Shown here one piece after another: positions 12,801 to 27,800 of a stretch of 64,000 nucleotides of DNA. Each line of letters starts with the position of its first letter. The stretch's first letter is position 1. The notes beneath the pieces were generated by a model. It had not been told where the DNA came from. It did no database searches and was given only the letters and a program-made list of their open reading frames with translations. This DNA comes from Lutraria lutraria. Lineage: Eukaryota > Mollusca > Bivalvia > Venerida > Mactridae. A program made the position numbers and the translations under genes. The DNA lies in contig OZ026838.1 of assembly GCA_964023205.1 (NCBI GenBank), positions 25,943,843 through 26,007,842 on the forward strand. Direction: 5' to 3'.

Positions 12801-15800
12801 AACAGAAAGTAGAATTTAACAAAGTTAAGGTAACTTCTACAGGCTGTTAATTAATATATATCCCAAAATGCACAGTAAGAGAATCTGTGATTCAGAAATG
12901 CCCCCAGGTAATGTTAATTCAAATGTTTAACCTATTGCAATCAGCAACGATTATGTCATACAGACTGTTAGATAAGATAAGAACAGAAAGTAATTAATGC
13001 TGACAACATATTATACCACAAATGCACATAAAATAATTGTGTAGTATTTATATATAGCATAAAAGACTGGATAGTCCAGTCATTAGTATCCATCAGGAAA
13101 TATACAGTTAAACCTGTGTTGGACTGTCACCACGGAATAACGGCCATCCTGTGAATAAAAGCTATTCTTTTAAAACCTGTCATGGATTATTTAGAACAAA
13201 ACGACCCCCGAATAAAGGTCATCTGTCAAAAAGGCCACATTTTGTCTTTCCTAAGGGTGGCCTTTGTTCACAGGTTTGACTGTAAATATGTTCATGATAT
13301 CAAAGACTGCAGGCATTCCAGACAATAGTATCAATAAGAACATATATATGTGTTTATAATATCAACCAGTGTGAGCACAATTCAATAATCATAACTTTAC
13401 TGTTGTGCAGTAAAACATGATTACTGTTCAATTATAAACATGCATTAAAATCACATGATCAACAACTGAAGGTTCCTGTCTTTATGGTATAAGGAAAAAC
13501 TAAACATTTATGCAATTTTGATGTAATAAACTCATACCTGTGAGGACAGTCTTTGCAAATCTTTTGATCTGTAAATATTCCTTGAAATTTCTTCTTAAAT
13601 ATTTCCTCCTTCCCAGTTTTCTGAGGACAAGAAAAGCAAAAATAAGACACAACTCATAACATATCATATAGCAGCATCAGAGTCAAACAAACATAGAATA
13701 CATCAAAACCTCTACAAGAATATATCAAAACCTCTACAAGAATATATCAAAACCTCTACAAGAATATATCAAAATCTCCTCAGACAGTTACTTTGAACAG
13801 TAATAGAGATACCAGTGGTCTAAAGATACAGTAAAAACAATATTAATGACCATGTTCAAACACATGTTACTATGTTTAATAGCAAATATTAAGTAAATAC
13901 TTATTTAAAAAGCATTTGAACTATCAAATAAGAGAGTCCAAAAAGGCCAAAGTTTGTTATTCTCTCAAGTAGGAATATTACTTACAAGGCGTTATTGCAA
14001 ATTTATCTGCCAGACTGTCTAGATAGACGATTAACACAATTGAAATTGGAAAGAGTTTACAAGTAAAACAGCATCTAATTGATAATAAAACATGTTAAGA
14101 CTGGTCACAGCCTGCCCAGTAAGCTCAGTGGATCGAGCATTGGTCTACTGATCAAGAGGTTGTGAGTTCGAACCCTGAGCTAGGCTCACACTGTCTGTGT
14201 TAAATCTGACTAAAGATATTACACCCTATGTTAAATTGTCTCCCATCTCTGAATTGTGTGGGGTAGCTTGGTAGTAGCTTGTTAATAGAATGTGGTTAGT
14301 ACTGGTTAAGGCCTAAATGAAGTCCAGGGAAGCTGGTTAGTATAACTGTCCGCCACAATATGACTGAAAATATGTTGAAAATGGTGTTAAATCCGATGAA
14401 ACAAATATTTTCAGACTAAACAAACCTTTAATTGTTCATCTATCTGATCTATCAATGCTTGGAAGAAGTCAAACGCATCTTGTTGCTCCCTGATATTGAC
14501 AGGATCTCCCCACAACTTAAACACCTTCCAGAACTTCTCTGGCTCATGATACTGTAACCTACTGTCCATCAGATGTCCAAACACTTGCTGTATCTGATAA
14601 TAAACACTGAAAAAAGAAGATTTATCACATATATCATATGTTTATTTATCCTACATTAAAAGTAAAATAAGTTTTCATACATACACTTACATCCCATTTT
14701 GCTAATTCAGACATACAAAATATGTTTTTGGAACACAATTCCCTCCTCCAGATGACCATGAACTTTGACCTAAAACCTTTAAAATTCACAGGTCCTGTAG
14801 AGGTTGTCATGAGGAACCAACATAATAATTATGAAGTTTGATGACTGCGGGTGGAAGCATTTTGATTTTACAGGCAAGGTTAAAGTTTGGTACAAACAGA
14901 CAGACACGCCAAAAACATAATACCCCCGATCTATCAATACTGGGGCATAAAAATCATCACAGCAAAAGTTCTAGATTTCATATGATTAACACATTTTTCT
15001 TTTGTACTTTTCTTCCTAACCATTTTTCGAGAAAACACTGAAAGACTCTTACTTCTCTTCATTGATATCATCATCATCTGTACTAAGAACAGCATCAGGT
15101 ATACCAGGTACCATATATAACTGTTGTATCACAGAATTCATGTAACAGGTGGCGCCACCATTACGTAGACCAACAAATCCACAACCAGCACGACCATCCA
15201 CTGGTGGTAAATACTGTAAGATAGTAAGATAGAGATCATGTTTAAAAATTCAAGTTCAAACTTAATTTATTGTCAGAATAGGACATTTTAAAAATTAGCT
15301 AAGAATACAGAGATACAGAGAATTTGATCATAGATTTTTTTACAATTGAAAGAAATATTACACCTTTAATAACCATATTAAGCCTGGATGAATATATCGG
15401 TAAATCAATTTTACACCAGTTTTCTGTTTTTCAAACGGTACATTTACAGGATTTAAGCTGTACCCATGCAAAGGGAGACAATCACTTTCACCTTTTTAAA
15501 TGCAAAACTAAAGATGCCACTAACTTTCCACTAAAAAGTTGTCTGAAAATGTCAGCATGGGAGTTTAAACTGTGGGCATCCCAATGTAAAAGTTTTATCA
15601 AATTGTATAGGTAATATGTACAGCATATCATTGTCTGAATCACAATACCAGGGTTGCCAGCAACTATGACTAAAATAATTCCCTGACTTTTCACTGACCA
15701 AATCAAGCTTTTCACTGACCAAAACACGACATATTTTGGTCTCCTCCTTCGTACATTACACACATTTAAACTTGACAGAGTAACAAACAACCAAATGAAA

Positions 15801-18800
15801 TTAAACTGTGTGCAACATTAATGATAGCCAATTAGCCAATGGTTATTAAAATATACTCGGGGCTGTTAAAAGTGCTGAACTGTCTGTAGCCCTATGGGCA
15901 ATCAAAATCCAAAGTAAGGCAGTTGAGAAATTTACTACATCGGAGAAGAAGTTGACTGTATCACCCTAATTCCCTATCAATATATCCAGTACCAGAAATA
16001 TGGTTAAACAATGTTTTTATCAGAGAAATTCTGTATCCAATCTTAACATTAACAAATGTTGGGCTGTTTGATGCTTATGAGTTTCAAAGATGCAATATCT
16101 ATGTCTGATTACAGTGCTTCTTCACAAAAGTTCTTTGACATAGGTGATTAACCTGAATCTAGGTCAATTACTATTTAGCTTTGGGTAGTACAAATAGCTT
16201 GGGCAATCAAAATTTGGGAGACCATAGCCCTACTGGTTACCATGTTCAAAAAGTTACTGTCCCACACTGTATAATGAGGTGGCTTTAGTCAATGAGCTCA
16301 AATGTGTGTCACTTTGCTCAGTAAGGAAAGGTTGCAAACTCCTATTTGCTTCTACAATAGACAATTTGCATAAAGGAGTAATGATGATGCTCTGCACATA
16401 CATTGTACTAGTACCCTGTTCCTACAAAATGACAGAAAATGTATGTATATTTGCTCTAGGGGCAAGTGTTGCGAAGCCTTTCAGTCTTCAAGCAAAGGCA
16501 TTTTAGAAAATAAAAATGCATATACATGCAGAGTAAACACAGTACAAATTTTACTCAGACAAATGTCAACAGTGAATATCTGAATCAAAGCCATATGTAT
16601 TAAGTATTAATTTGTAACAATTGAAAACTGCCAGAGTCATACTTTCCACTATTATTTATGTATATATGAGATTACTTTCAAGCTTTGACATAATTTTTCC
16701 CTGACTTTTCACTGACTTTTCAGGAATTTTATTTTTCACAGACCAATTTTCAAAATTCCCTGACAATTCACTGACCTTTTCCAGGTCGCTGGCAACCCTG
16801 AATACATGTTGTATCAAAAAGGTCTGAGTAATACCCATGAATTGATATAATTCATAAATAAAAGGCGATCATCGTGAGTGATAAAAGGCATTAAAAAAGG
16901 CGACAATGACTCATCTGAGACAAAAATCAATACCAGTACTCAGACAAGCTTAAGAGCATCACTAGTAATTAACAAGAATTGGAAGCACCTGTTTCTATAA
17001 GTGAAGACAGAAGTATATAAAATACAGGTTATACAAACCTCCCATTCATTAACACAATCTAGATTAGGTTGATGATGCATTTCTATCAGCTGACTACAAA
17101 CATCTCTTAGATTACTTAATGAACAATTTGCAAGTTCCGTGATAAGTTCATAGGCGGCTATTCTGGACTCGGTTTTATTGCACCTGAAAATGTACAAAGG
17201 TATGACTATATAAAGGGACAATCTGTGGTAAAGTGGTAACACACTGGACTGCTACTATCTCAGGGGCAGCTCTGAAATGACCATAGCTGTTGAAAGGGCC
17301 GTTAAACAACAGATAAATAATGAATACATAATAATAAATGCCTAGTTATATCATGACCTCATCATAAAGTTCATACAGCTCTCCTAAATTACATGAATAA
17401 ATAACTATTAAGAACCTCGCGTTACAAACTTGTTTTTATTTAATTCTATTTTTGCATTGTCTTTTATGTATTTTTAATAGGTTATTAACATATTAATACA
17501 TAGACACAGTTCATTGTTTAGATAGCTTTTCATAACATTAGCTGGTGCACTGAAAATAATTTTTGAAACTATATCAATATACTTTCCTCAACTCGACTAG
17601 ACTAGACTCTAGGGCTATCCCGATATGACCGTGTAACCGGTACGTACCGGTACAGTGCTGAACGATACGCGTATCGTATCGCAAGGTCCCGTATCGGCCG
17701 TATCGCGTTTTTTTACTTTTACATTAAAAGCTCCCAGAATGTTTAACAACTGGACTAGATTTACGAATGTTCACTCATTTTATCGTCGACAATGCTTTCT
17801 CAAGTCCATATTCTATATTTAAAGACATTAGCTGCGAGAGGTAAAGCTAGACAAAGGATTCGATTCGAATATTCAGATTTTGCCAGGAAAATATTGACCT
17901 ATAGATTATATTAATTTATCAAACGATATTTTAGAACTTTTCTTTTAACAAATAAGGAACAGATTTTCTAATTTTCCGAAACATAGATCCGGCATTTAAA
18001 TTTTCAAACACATGTACGAATATTCAAGCAACTGGTTTGAGTGCCAGCTAGATTTACCTATAAAGTGTGTAAACATTGCCCTGGTCTGCACTAACAATCT
18101 GTTGACTGAAAAATGGCTTAGGCACCAAGTAACTTTAAAACGCCACCAAGTAATTTGGCAAAGTTTTGGTATATCATTTGATGAAACAAAGAATCATGTA
18201 ACAGTCTGTAAGAAATGTCACTGCGATCTGTATTGTGGTGAGACTAGCAACCTTAGAACACATATGTCTCGTAATCATAACACCCAAGTTGAAGGTTTCA
18301 AAAAATTATTATTAACTTAGTTTCAATAATCATAAAACTTGATTCTTTAAACAATTTATCTGGTTTATCTGGCTAATAGTCAGAATTCTGTATGAATTCC
18401 AATTATCTAGTACTGGTCGTGCTTTTACGTCAGGGGATACAATACATTGCGAGTAACAGGAGAAATTTAAAAAAAATGAATATAATTTAACCAAAACCAA
18501 CTAAACATTTGTGAATCAAATCGATGGCTTCAAGTGCAAGACAATTTTAGTTTTATACCTTTATAACAGTTAATTAGGACTTTCTAGTACCAAGCGAGTG
18601 TGCAGAGTTCCAAACAACACTTTGTTATAAGTTATAATGTATTTCATTACTTCGAAACACTTTTATATCGTATCGTAGATATCGCATATCGCTAGTACCG
18701 TATCGCAATATGTATCGTATCGGCCGAGATCTGTATCGGGACAGCCCTACTAGACTCTTAATAACATAAACAAGAGTGCAAAATTTCACAAAATACGCCC

Positions 18801-21800
18801 GTCTAAAGGTTTGTGGCAAATTATATATATTTTTTAAAATAAGCTACATTTTATAAATATGACATGTAGCACCATTCACATTTTTCATCGAAATCCAGAC
18901 AGCCTTGTGATCTGAGAAATATAAACACTTTCAGCACACTTCATTTTTAGTCAATTTTCAATGTATCAAGGGGCATAACCGACAAGAGTCTGGGGTAATT
19001 ATGCTGGTTATCGAACTTGACCAATATCTTGTGCCCAGAAATATATTTACACAGTTTGGTGAAGATCGATTGGTAATCGGTCAACTTAGAAAAAAAGTGC
19101 CTCGGGCAATAGGGCTGGTTATCGATCTTGACCAAGATCTTATGCCCATAAAAATTTTCAATAAGTTTGATGAAGACTGATTGATAATTGGTTGACTTAG
19201 AGGGTGGACACTGCATTTTTGGTCAATTTTCAATGTATCAAAGGGCATAACTCAGAAAAGCCAGGGACGATCGGGCTAGTTATCAAATTTGAATGAGATT
19301 TCAAGCCCATAAACATTTCAATCATGTTTGGTGAAGATCGGATGAAAACTATTTGAATTAGAGTCCGGACATTATGCTGAATGTTTAAAACACACTTAGT
19401 GACCCTGTGAACCAGGCCTGACTTGCATAAACCATCTCAAACTCTGAGAAAATCTCAACTGTTGAGATTTTCTCAGATTCGTTGAGAAAATCTCAGTTTC
19501 GACCTAAGCGACTTTCATAAAAATTCTCAGCCGAAAATCTCAACTCAGATTCTGAGATTTGTTGAGATTTTCTCAATGACTTTGAGACACCCTTAGACCT
19601 ATCTCAAACTGCTTGAGAAAATCTCAAAAAGAACGCTTCTAGAACCAAAATGGCGATCGTAAGGCGTCGAAGGAGATGAGCTCGACGAGTTTTTCGTCAA
19701 AGAACCAATGTAGGAGAAATGTACCGAGATCCAGAGATCGTAGGTCGCTTTAGATTTAGTTTCGTGTTCATTTCTTCACTAACTCAAGCATTAGTATCGC
19801 ATTTGGAAAGCGCAACCAACAGAAATTGTGCGATCTCACCATGCCTGCAAGTTGTGGCAACCCTTAGATTCTTGGCCACCGGTGCCTTTTTGAGGGTCGT
19901 CGGTGACACGGTGGGGATATCGGAATCCTCGATGTCCCGTATCGTCCACCGTGTATGTAGAGCGATTGTGGAGGTGCTGTGTAAGAAAGTCATACGATTC
20001 CCAACAGGCGATGGACAAATTAAGACAGCCCGAGATTTTCATCAGAAAAGCGGTAATCATTTTATTACTTAGATTCCAACATAACTAGTGTAGTTTTAGT
20101 GACATGTAACCCGTGATTGTTATACTGTATCACCGGCAATGCGTATCCGTAGTAACCAATTACTGCCCCTTGTTGATTCTTCTATTTTGAAGGACGAAGG
20201 AAGCGCTGTTCAGTATGGAAGAAACGCAGTGTTAAATGATACAAATACTCGTCTAGCCTAGTTGATATCGTGTATAACATATAAAGATTGTTTCTAATCT
20301 TTACAAGTTTCTCTGGAGTTGTTATTTGTCACGATTTAATTGGTGTAATGTATAAATGGAAGTGACACCATGATTTCGGATAAACATATTTCGGATTGAA
20401 TCGCCTTCGTATAAAGTTGTACTGTGTGGATTGATCTATTATCAGTGTATAAATGCACCGTATTTAATACTTGCATGGATGTGATTACATCTGTGTCATA
20501 AATCATGGCATGCACAGCTGGGAAATACCATAACAAAATGTGTTTACGATTTTGTTTATGGATTATCCTCTTTCAAAGTCAACAGCTGAAGACGCTTCTT
20601 CATGCGTATGTTCAAAGACTTATATGAAATACCTTGGTAGGTTGATGCAGATCATTTCATATCTTTCCAGAATGTGACAGACTTAATTGACTTAGACCAT
20701 TTTTAAATTATGGTATTCTGAAACACCGACAAAGTGCTCTTCACCTTTGCCTTCCTAATGTATAGTTTAGGCCCTGTTGATAGATTTTAGTATAATTCAT
20801 CGCACTGTACACAAGTTAAATGGAAATAAAGTGTGTTTAAGAGGAAATTAAACGCACTCGACTCATTGAGTCGTTTACTGGTGTTAAGCTATCTTTCATA
20901 GATCATGTGACTTTGAGGAAGTACTGAAATGCAATGCAAACAACATCGTTCAATACCTTCGACTAACTCTACATATTATCAACACTATTAAATATTTGAA
21001 TGATGTGATATTTGTACGTGTTACTGTAGTGCGTTAATGCTTTTTTAATAAATAAATGCCTTACAAGCCATGAAAGTGTGAACATAACTGTTCATATAGT
21101 TTGTCAAATCATCAATGGTTTAGTATATGGATGTCACAAAATCTGAAAACACTGCATTGTGACAAACAATGAAACATTGCCGGTTAGTGTTAAAATCATA
21201 ATTTAAAGCAAAATGCTGTACCTTTATTGAAGGAAAATATGATGTACATGCATTTTTAATTGTTTTATTTCAGGATTCCCCAATGTTTCAGGTGCAATTG
21301 ACTGCACTCATGTACCAATAGCCGGTCCAACAGAAAATGAAGCGGACTACGTGAACAGGAAAGGGTTTCATTCTCTGAATGTGCAGGTACTAATGAAGTG
21401 AATTCTATTTTGGCATAGCATTATGCTTAAATTTTTAATATTTAACACAGTGATTTTCACCTCCTGTAACAGAGGCCTATGATAAGCCTCTTCCCAATTG
21501 AAAATTTCTTTAAAATCATGCAGTTTTCCCAAAAATTCAAACTTACACCAGCTATTTTATTTCCCAAATCAGCAATTTAAGTGATAATTCTTCCCAAAAT
21601 CAACAGGCTAAGGCCTATTTCCAATGAAGAGAGAAAAAACACTGTAACATAAGTTTATCCCATGCCTAATTTCACTTATGTTTATGCACAATATACAATG
21701 TGATAATACCTATAACAGTACATTGAATAATGACTTTCACGATCAAATACATTCAATTCATGATGACTACCTATACTTTGCAAGGACTTCCTCATATTCT

Positions 21801-24800
21801 ATGCTGGTAGCCCTGCTGACTACCTCTTGAAAAAGTTAATGTCGAGCCCTGTCTTTGTTAGATATGACTTGTGTATGATAGCTGACATTGAATTTCACAT
21901 TGAACTTGACCTTGTATATACTTAAAACTCTTTCAACTTAGCATCTTTGTTAAATGTTATGTAAATTTGTGGAGGCATTCAATGTTAATAAACATTTTTG
22001 TACATTTGTCCATACCATAAATATTGACAAATGAAAATCGTCATAATGGTTAAGAACACAAAGACATCCTTTGAAGATATTGATGAGACAACGTCCATTA
22101 CATTGTTGTTAACTCATAGTGCTTTATGTCTGTCTTTTCATAAGGATGTCACAAAGGATGTATGTGCGGGTTTTCCTGAATTGGGCTACTTTAATTACAA
22201 TTTACATGAACTCAGTTCTGCGTATATTGTCAGGTTTCTCTAGGTCAGATGATAATTGTCTGTGTTGCATGTTTTCCATACAGCGAACACCAGAAAGTGA
22301 CAAAAGCAGTATAATCAATTGATTAAAGTAATGGTTCAGTGTTGAAATTGGTATATGTTGGCATAACAATTTATTGAGATGAAGCCTATTTTTGTTTGTT
22401 TCAAAATTTAGCTGTATTTCATTTCATTCACATTGTCAGATGACAAGCGATTCAAGCTACAGAATCACCAGTGTTGTTGCCAAATGGCCTGGCTCTGTCC
22501 ATGACTCCCGCATCTTCAGGGACAGCCTATTGTGTCGGAGATTTGAAGAAGGTAATGCAACAGTATATATTTTACTAACATGCAAATATGAATACATTAA
22601 GCACCATGTTTCATTAATTCATTGACCATGATTTTTCTTTTGTTTTCGACTGACTGCCAATGTTTAGCACTTTGATTCGTTAAGTCCAGTCACTCCAATG
22701 TATGCATATGTTTGTTTTAAATGACTGCCTCTGTTAAACCACTTGATATTTCATGAAATTCTGCATGGATGGGCTTGTGCTGATATTGTTAAAAGATTTC
22801 TGTTCCGTGCATTACTCTTAGTAAACCGGTTTTGATGTCTTGTTTGAAATTGACAAAGAAAAATTATCTGGGACATGGTCCTGCTACATGTATGTAAACA
22901 TAGCCTTGCTTTCACAACAATTGAAGGCAATGGAGTTTCTCTGTGTAATAAAAAGACAATGTGAAATTTTCAATTAATTATCATTTATTCATGACATAAC
23001 AACAATAAAGTACAAGAGCTGTCCATACGACAACATGTGTGACTATTCGAATTTTAGTCATTATGATGTGATAAAAACAATTATATACTAAGAACTACTG
23101 GAATAAAATTATTTTAACAATGCATTTTAGTCACAATGAAATAAATTAATTCACTACAGCTAAAAACAGGAGTTACCTATAAACTGAAAAGTGTGACAGC
23201 CATAGACAGATGCATGAATTTTCATATGATTGATTTTATTGATACCAAATAACTTTCCTTATTACAAAATTTCGACCTTTGGCATGTAAATAACTCAAAT
23301 GTATTATGTCATGTATATATGTCGTGATTTAGTTCATATTCATTCTAAATCTTGGCTACAGTCTACCTTATCAGTGTAAATAAGGTACTGATTTAGATTT
23401 AAAAAATACAACATATTCTGACATTTCTATTTTATTTACAGGAAATTACAGTGGACTGTTGTTGGGCGACTCCGGGTATCCATGTCGGCCATTTCTTATG
23501 ACACCATTTATCAACCCAAACACAGCACAAGAACAACGCTTCAATAATTCTCTTTGTAAGGCACGAGTGTGCATTGAACAAACATTTGGGATCCTTAAAA
23601 GAAGATTCCCAATCCTTACAACTGGCATAAGAATGTCACCTGAGAAGGCATGCATTATTGTGTCTGCATGTGCGGTCTTACATAATCTGGCGCTTGAACG
23701 TGGTGAAGAGTTGCCAGATTATGATTATGACGATGAAATGCAACAAGATGATCCAGTCCCTGTCAATGTAGTTGGGGATGGTGCTGCATTTCGTCGTCAT
23801 ATTTGCGATAATATTTTTTAGCTCACTTTTTCAAAAAGTGAGTATTTGTGGTCGGTCATTTCCGTCATATGTCCTAACTTGCTATTGTCCATCATTTTAT
23901 TGTGTTTTAAATTCAATATGTAAATACCCTCGCATGCTGTGTAGACTTAACAGCCATCGCCATGTGAGTTGCGCGTGAAACATTGTCTAATTATGGTTAA
24001 CATTTGTGGTAATTATACTAGAATCCTACCATGATCAACCAAGTTACAGAACAGAAATGCTTTAGAACAGACAGACAGACTGCCAGACGATACCAGAGTT
24101 ATATCCCCACTATTTTAGTGGGAGTATAACTAGGTTATTACATAAAATCTAATGATAACATGTGTATTCAATAGAAGCGTTATTTAGTGGTGGTGTAGAC
24201 ATGTTAACTAATTATCAGTAATTACTGTTATGTAACAGTGATTCATTGATGAAACTTTTTCTTTACACAACGAAATTGTGATAGATTAATATTTAAGTAA
24301 TAAATTAATGTTTTAGATCAATGCACACTCATGCCTTACAAAGAGAATTGGTTGGAAGTGCTGTTCTTGTGTTGTCTTCACAAGTAATTGGAATACTCTA
24401 GTAGAAACTGTCGAAATTCTGCCTTAAGTGTAAAGACATAATTTGATATTCTTCTTCTTCTGTTATAATTTTAACTACAAATGTATGATAACAATAACAC
24501 AACCATCATGGACCCTCCAGGTAATTGTTTGGAGAATTCACAAATTCAAAATACGTTGCTTAGGTCATTAACTTTAAATGGTTTGTGACATTTTTATTTT
24601 TTTACAAATAGTAAGTTACATTTATCAAGAAAAATGTCTCATGTTAATTACATGAATATTGTATTGTTTATATTCAAAGAAATGCAATGTTTTAAATGAC
24701 TTGTATGAATTTGTAACAGATTAAATGTCAATAATGATGTTTAAAGACATTGAATCAGGAATGCGAGGCATGTGCCTTATGGACCAGCAATACCCCTGTT

Positions 24801-27800
24801 TCCACAGTAAGGGGTAATAAAACAGACAGGGTCTTTGATAGACTAGCTTTTGTTTACGTACTCTCTGCTTATCATGACAACAGGAATTTAGTCATATATT
24901 TATTGTCACCATAAACCAATAAAATTTTTGACCCTACTTTTTGACTATGTGTCAAGTCTAAAGACTGTGACCAGACAGGATTAATCTGATTAGGGGCAAG
25001 AAAACAAGAGATTAGACCTCATGTGGGTTCTGGTGGGTTCAATTATACATTAATTGTTCAATGTCTTTAATACGTGTGACATTATGTCTAAAATTCATGT
25101 TATTTGTGTTACATGTTGCATGTATTTACATTCATAACATCACAATGACAGGTGGTCTTTTAACTAAAGATTGGAGTTACCTTGTATGAAATACTATGAA
25201 ACCATGTTTACATTTACTTTATACAGAGACAAATATAACAATGGATTGTCATCTTAAAAACAGTGTGTTGTACATAAAACTGTAAAACTTCATTAAACAT
25301 TAATTATTTAAAAATGTTAAATGATTCATAAAACATATGTCTGTAAATATTAAGACACTGTTCTGATAAAAAAATCCTAGTTTATAAGAAGGGATAGCAA
25401 ATTTCTTAGTTTGCTCCTGACATGACATTAATTGAAGGTTTATTCATCACACCCATTTGTTCCTCTACACCTAAGATTTTTCAGGTCCGAGGTAGCTTGT
25501 AAAAAGTGGTCAGCAGGACATGTTTTTAATGTGCATGCATTATTGAACTTTATTCCATCTTGATGTAAATGTTTATCACTCTGTTACCAGTGAAAATATT
25601 ACATACATGTAAAGCTCGACAATGTTTATTGAGCCATGACGAAATTATTCAGAATAGTCAGCTAAGTCAAATAGGGTATATGGATATTTGGAACAAATCT
25701 GACTGATACATATTGATAATTACATGTATTATATGTACCCAGTTGATTTAGTGCATTGTTCCATCACGGCTCAAAAAAGCACGGTCTAGTCATACTAGAA
25801 AATTTTAGAATTTACATGTTATTATATACAGTCGAAACTCATTATATCGTAATCGCTTAGATCGAAATCCCGCTTATATCGAAGTAAAGATAAAGTGCCG
25901 ATTTTTATCCTTCTTATTACATATTAAATAACTTACGTATATCGAATTTGTGGTTCTCCATATTTTTATATATTGAAGTAGATGTTCGGTCCGAACCAAG
26001 TATTTACAACTATAAAGTGACCATCTATGTCAAACCAATTATGTCGACAACTTACAAAAGAAATGTTCGCACCTTTTCGCAAACAAACACCTACACTTAA
26101 AGATCGATATTTAATTATTGACAGCTGTATAAACATGTAAGTGTCCATTCTAAGTTCTAACAATTATAAAATTGATACAAACTTTTCGTTGGTAATACAA
26201 ATTATTATTGTGAGCTCATTTAAAACTATCTTACACATATTTGAAATGTATAAATCTAAATGAATATATCGAAAGAACCCGTATAAGTACCGGTGTAAAT
26301 GCCGTATTCTCATTAACCGTTACCATCCCGTACACCAAATAACATGATTACGTTATTTTTACGACAAACTGACTTTAGCTCTATAATGTGAACATGGGTA
26401 TCGAGATTCCTATATCGAAGTTCGTTTATATCGAACCATTTTGGCAGGTCCCCCGAACTTCAATATAACGAGTTTCGACTGTACATTCATCAGATTGTAG
26501 TACAATCTTGTTTCCGTTTCAAAGCATTTGAATATGTGTGTATTAGATTTAGTATTATACATGAACATCAGAAAAACTATGTTTTTTCCAAATTCTAATG
26601 CTATTAATTAAGCAATAATTTTCTATCAATGTCAGTAAGAATGAAACTCTCAGGACGCAGTCCATATTTACTAAGTTTTCAAAAGTAAAATGTCAAAATA
26701 TTTTATGTCGAAATAAATCTATCTATCTAAAAGATTCATACATATTTATGAACTTTTTAGTTATTCGAATTTTACGTTCATGGACTGCTGGACTGAGTAT
26801 TATTAAGTTAAGGTATTAGGATCCTAACAACCAAAATTCTAAAGATGGTCAAATCAATTTTTTTTTTTTTTATAACTTTGACATATGTCATTTGACAATG
26901 TTATAAGAGTTAAATGTTTGACCACATATTTTTGTTTTTAAAAAATGATTGTTCAAATAACCGAAAAGCCTTTATCCTTCTATTCGGCTAAAACATGTGC
27001 ATGTTGGATCAATAAATGATCATAATTTCATTATTTAAAATACATATGCACAGGAAATTGTATTCAGTGTTGTGTATTTTACATAATTGTATGTGAATAT
27101 ATTTAAATAGTATCAGATATTAGCACATTGTACGTAAAAGAAACACATTGCTTATTTCTTCAATTCTTCAGAGACCTACTGTTTATGAACTTTTTTGGCA
27201 AAATCAAGGAAAATTGCGCTTTTCAATTTTTTAAATTGACACAACTTTTACTAAAAAGGTTTGTCCTTAATGAGGTTTGAAATCACAGCCCTCAGTTTCT
27301 ATAATGTTGGCAGTCATGAATTCTAGCCTATTTAAATACTCTTCAAGGTGGAGGAAATGCATTAGGATCCTAATACCTTAATAGACAAGAAACAAATACA
27401 AAAAATGTAATAACAGTTCTAATTTGTCATACAAACAGTTAATTCATTTTTTGTATTTGTCTCCTAAGTTTAATATTTTCTAAGATTAAATTCTCTTTTT
27501 CGATTTGGTTTACGGTCCTTTTGAATAGTCTTTTGACTGTAGTCATTTCCTCTGGTGTTATGTTCATGCCAAGGAATTCACAATCTGAAAATCAAACATA
27601 TCAATGCTATATTGTTTATGCTTAGCATACAAGATGATGTTTAACATAACCTTGCAGTGATCGTCAATTAAAGTGAATCAGTGTAGCATATTTTCATTAG
27701 TTACATCAGCTGTCGCACTGTTAATTAAATCTGTCTTGTCAAATGAATCTGTTACCCAGATCCAAGGGAAATAAAGGTATGAAATATTTGCATTTATGCA

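Noticed and set aside
14108..14190. A functional tRNA gene
   Set aside because: A and B boxes are present, but no cloverleaf acceptor stem closes and the sequence continues into a SINE body and tail.
18947..19216. 89-residue ORF on the minus strand with internal repetition
   Set aside because: Lies wholly in the tandem 'GGTGAAGATCG' repeat array, and its repetition mirrors the DNA units.
20336..20536. ORF conserved in both Harbinger copies (also 37635-37835)
   Set aside because: Lies antisense in transposase intron 1. Conservation is explained by the near-identity of the two copies.
25966..26163. 65-residue ORF inside the pogo-like element
   Set aside because: No helix-turn-helix or DDE motif, and the element is far too short to encode a transposase.
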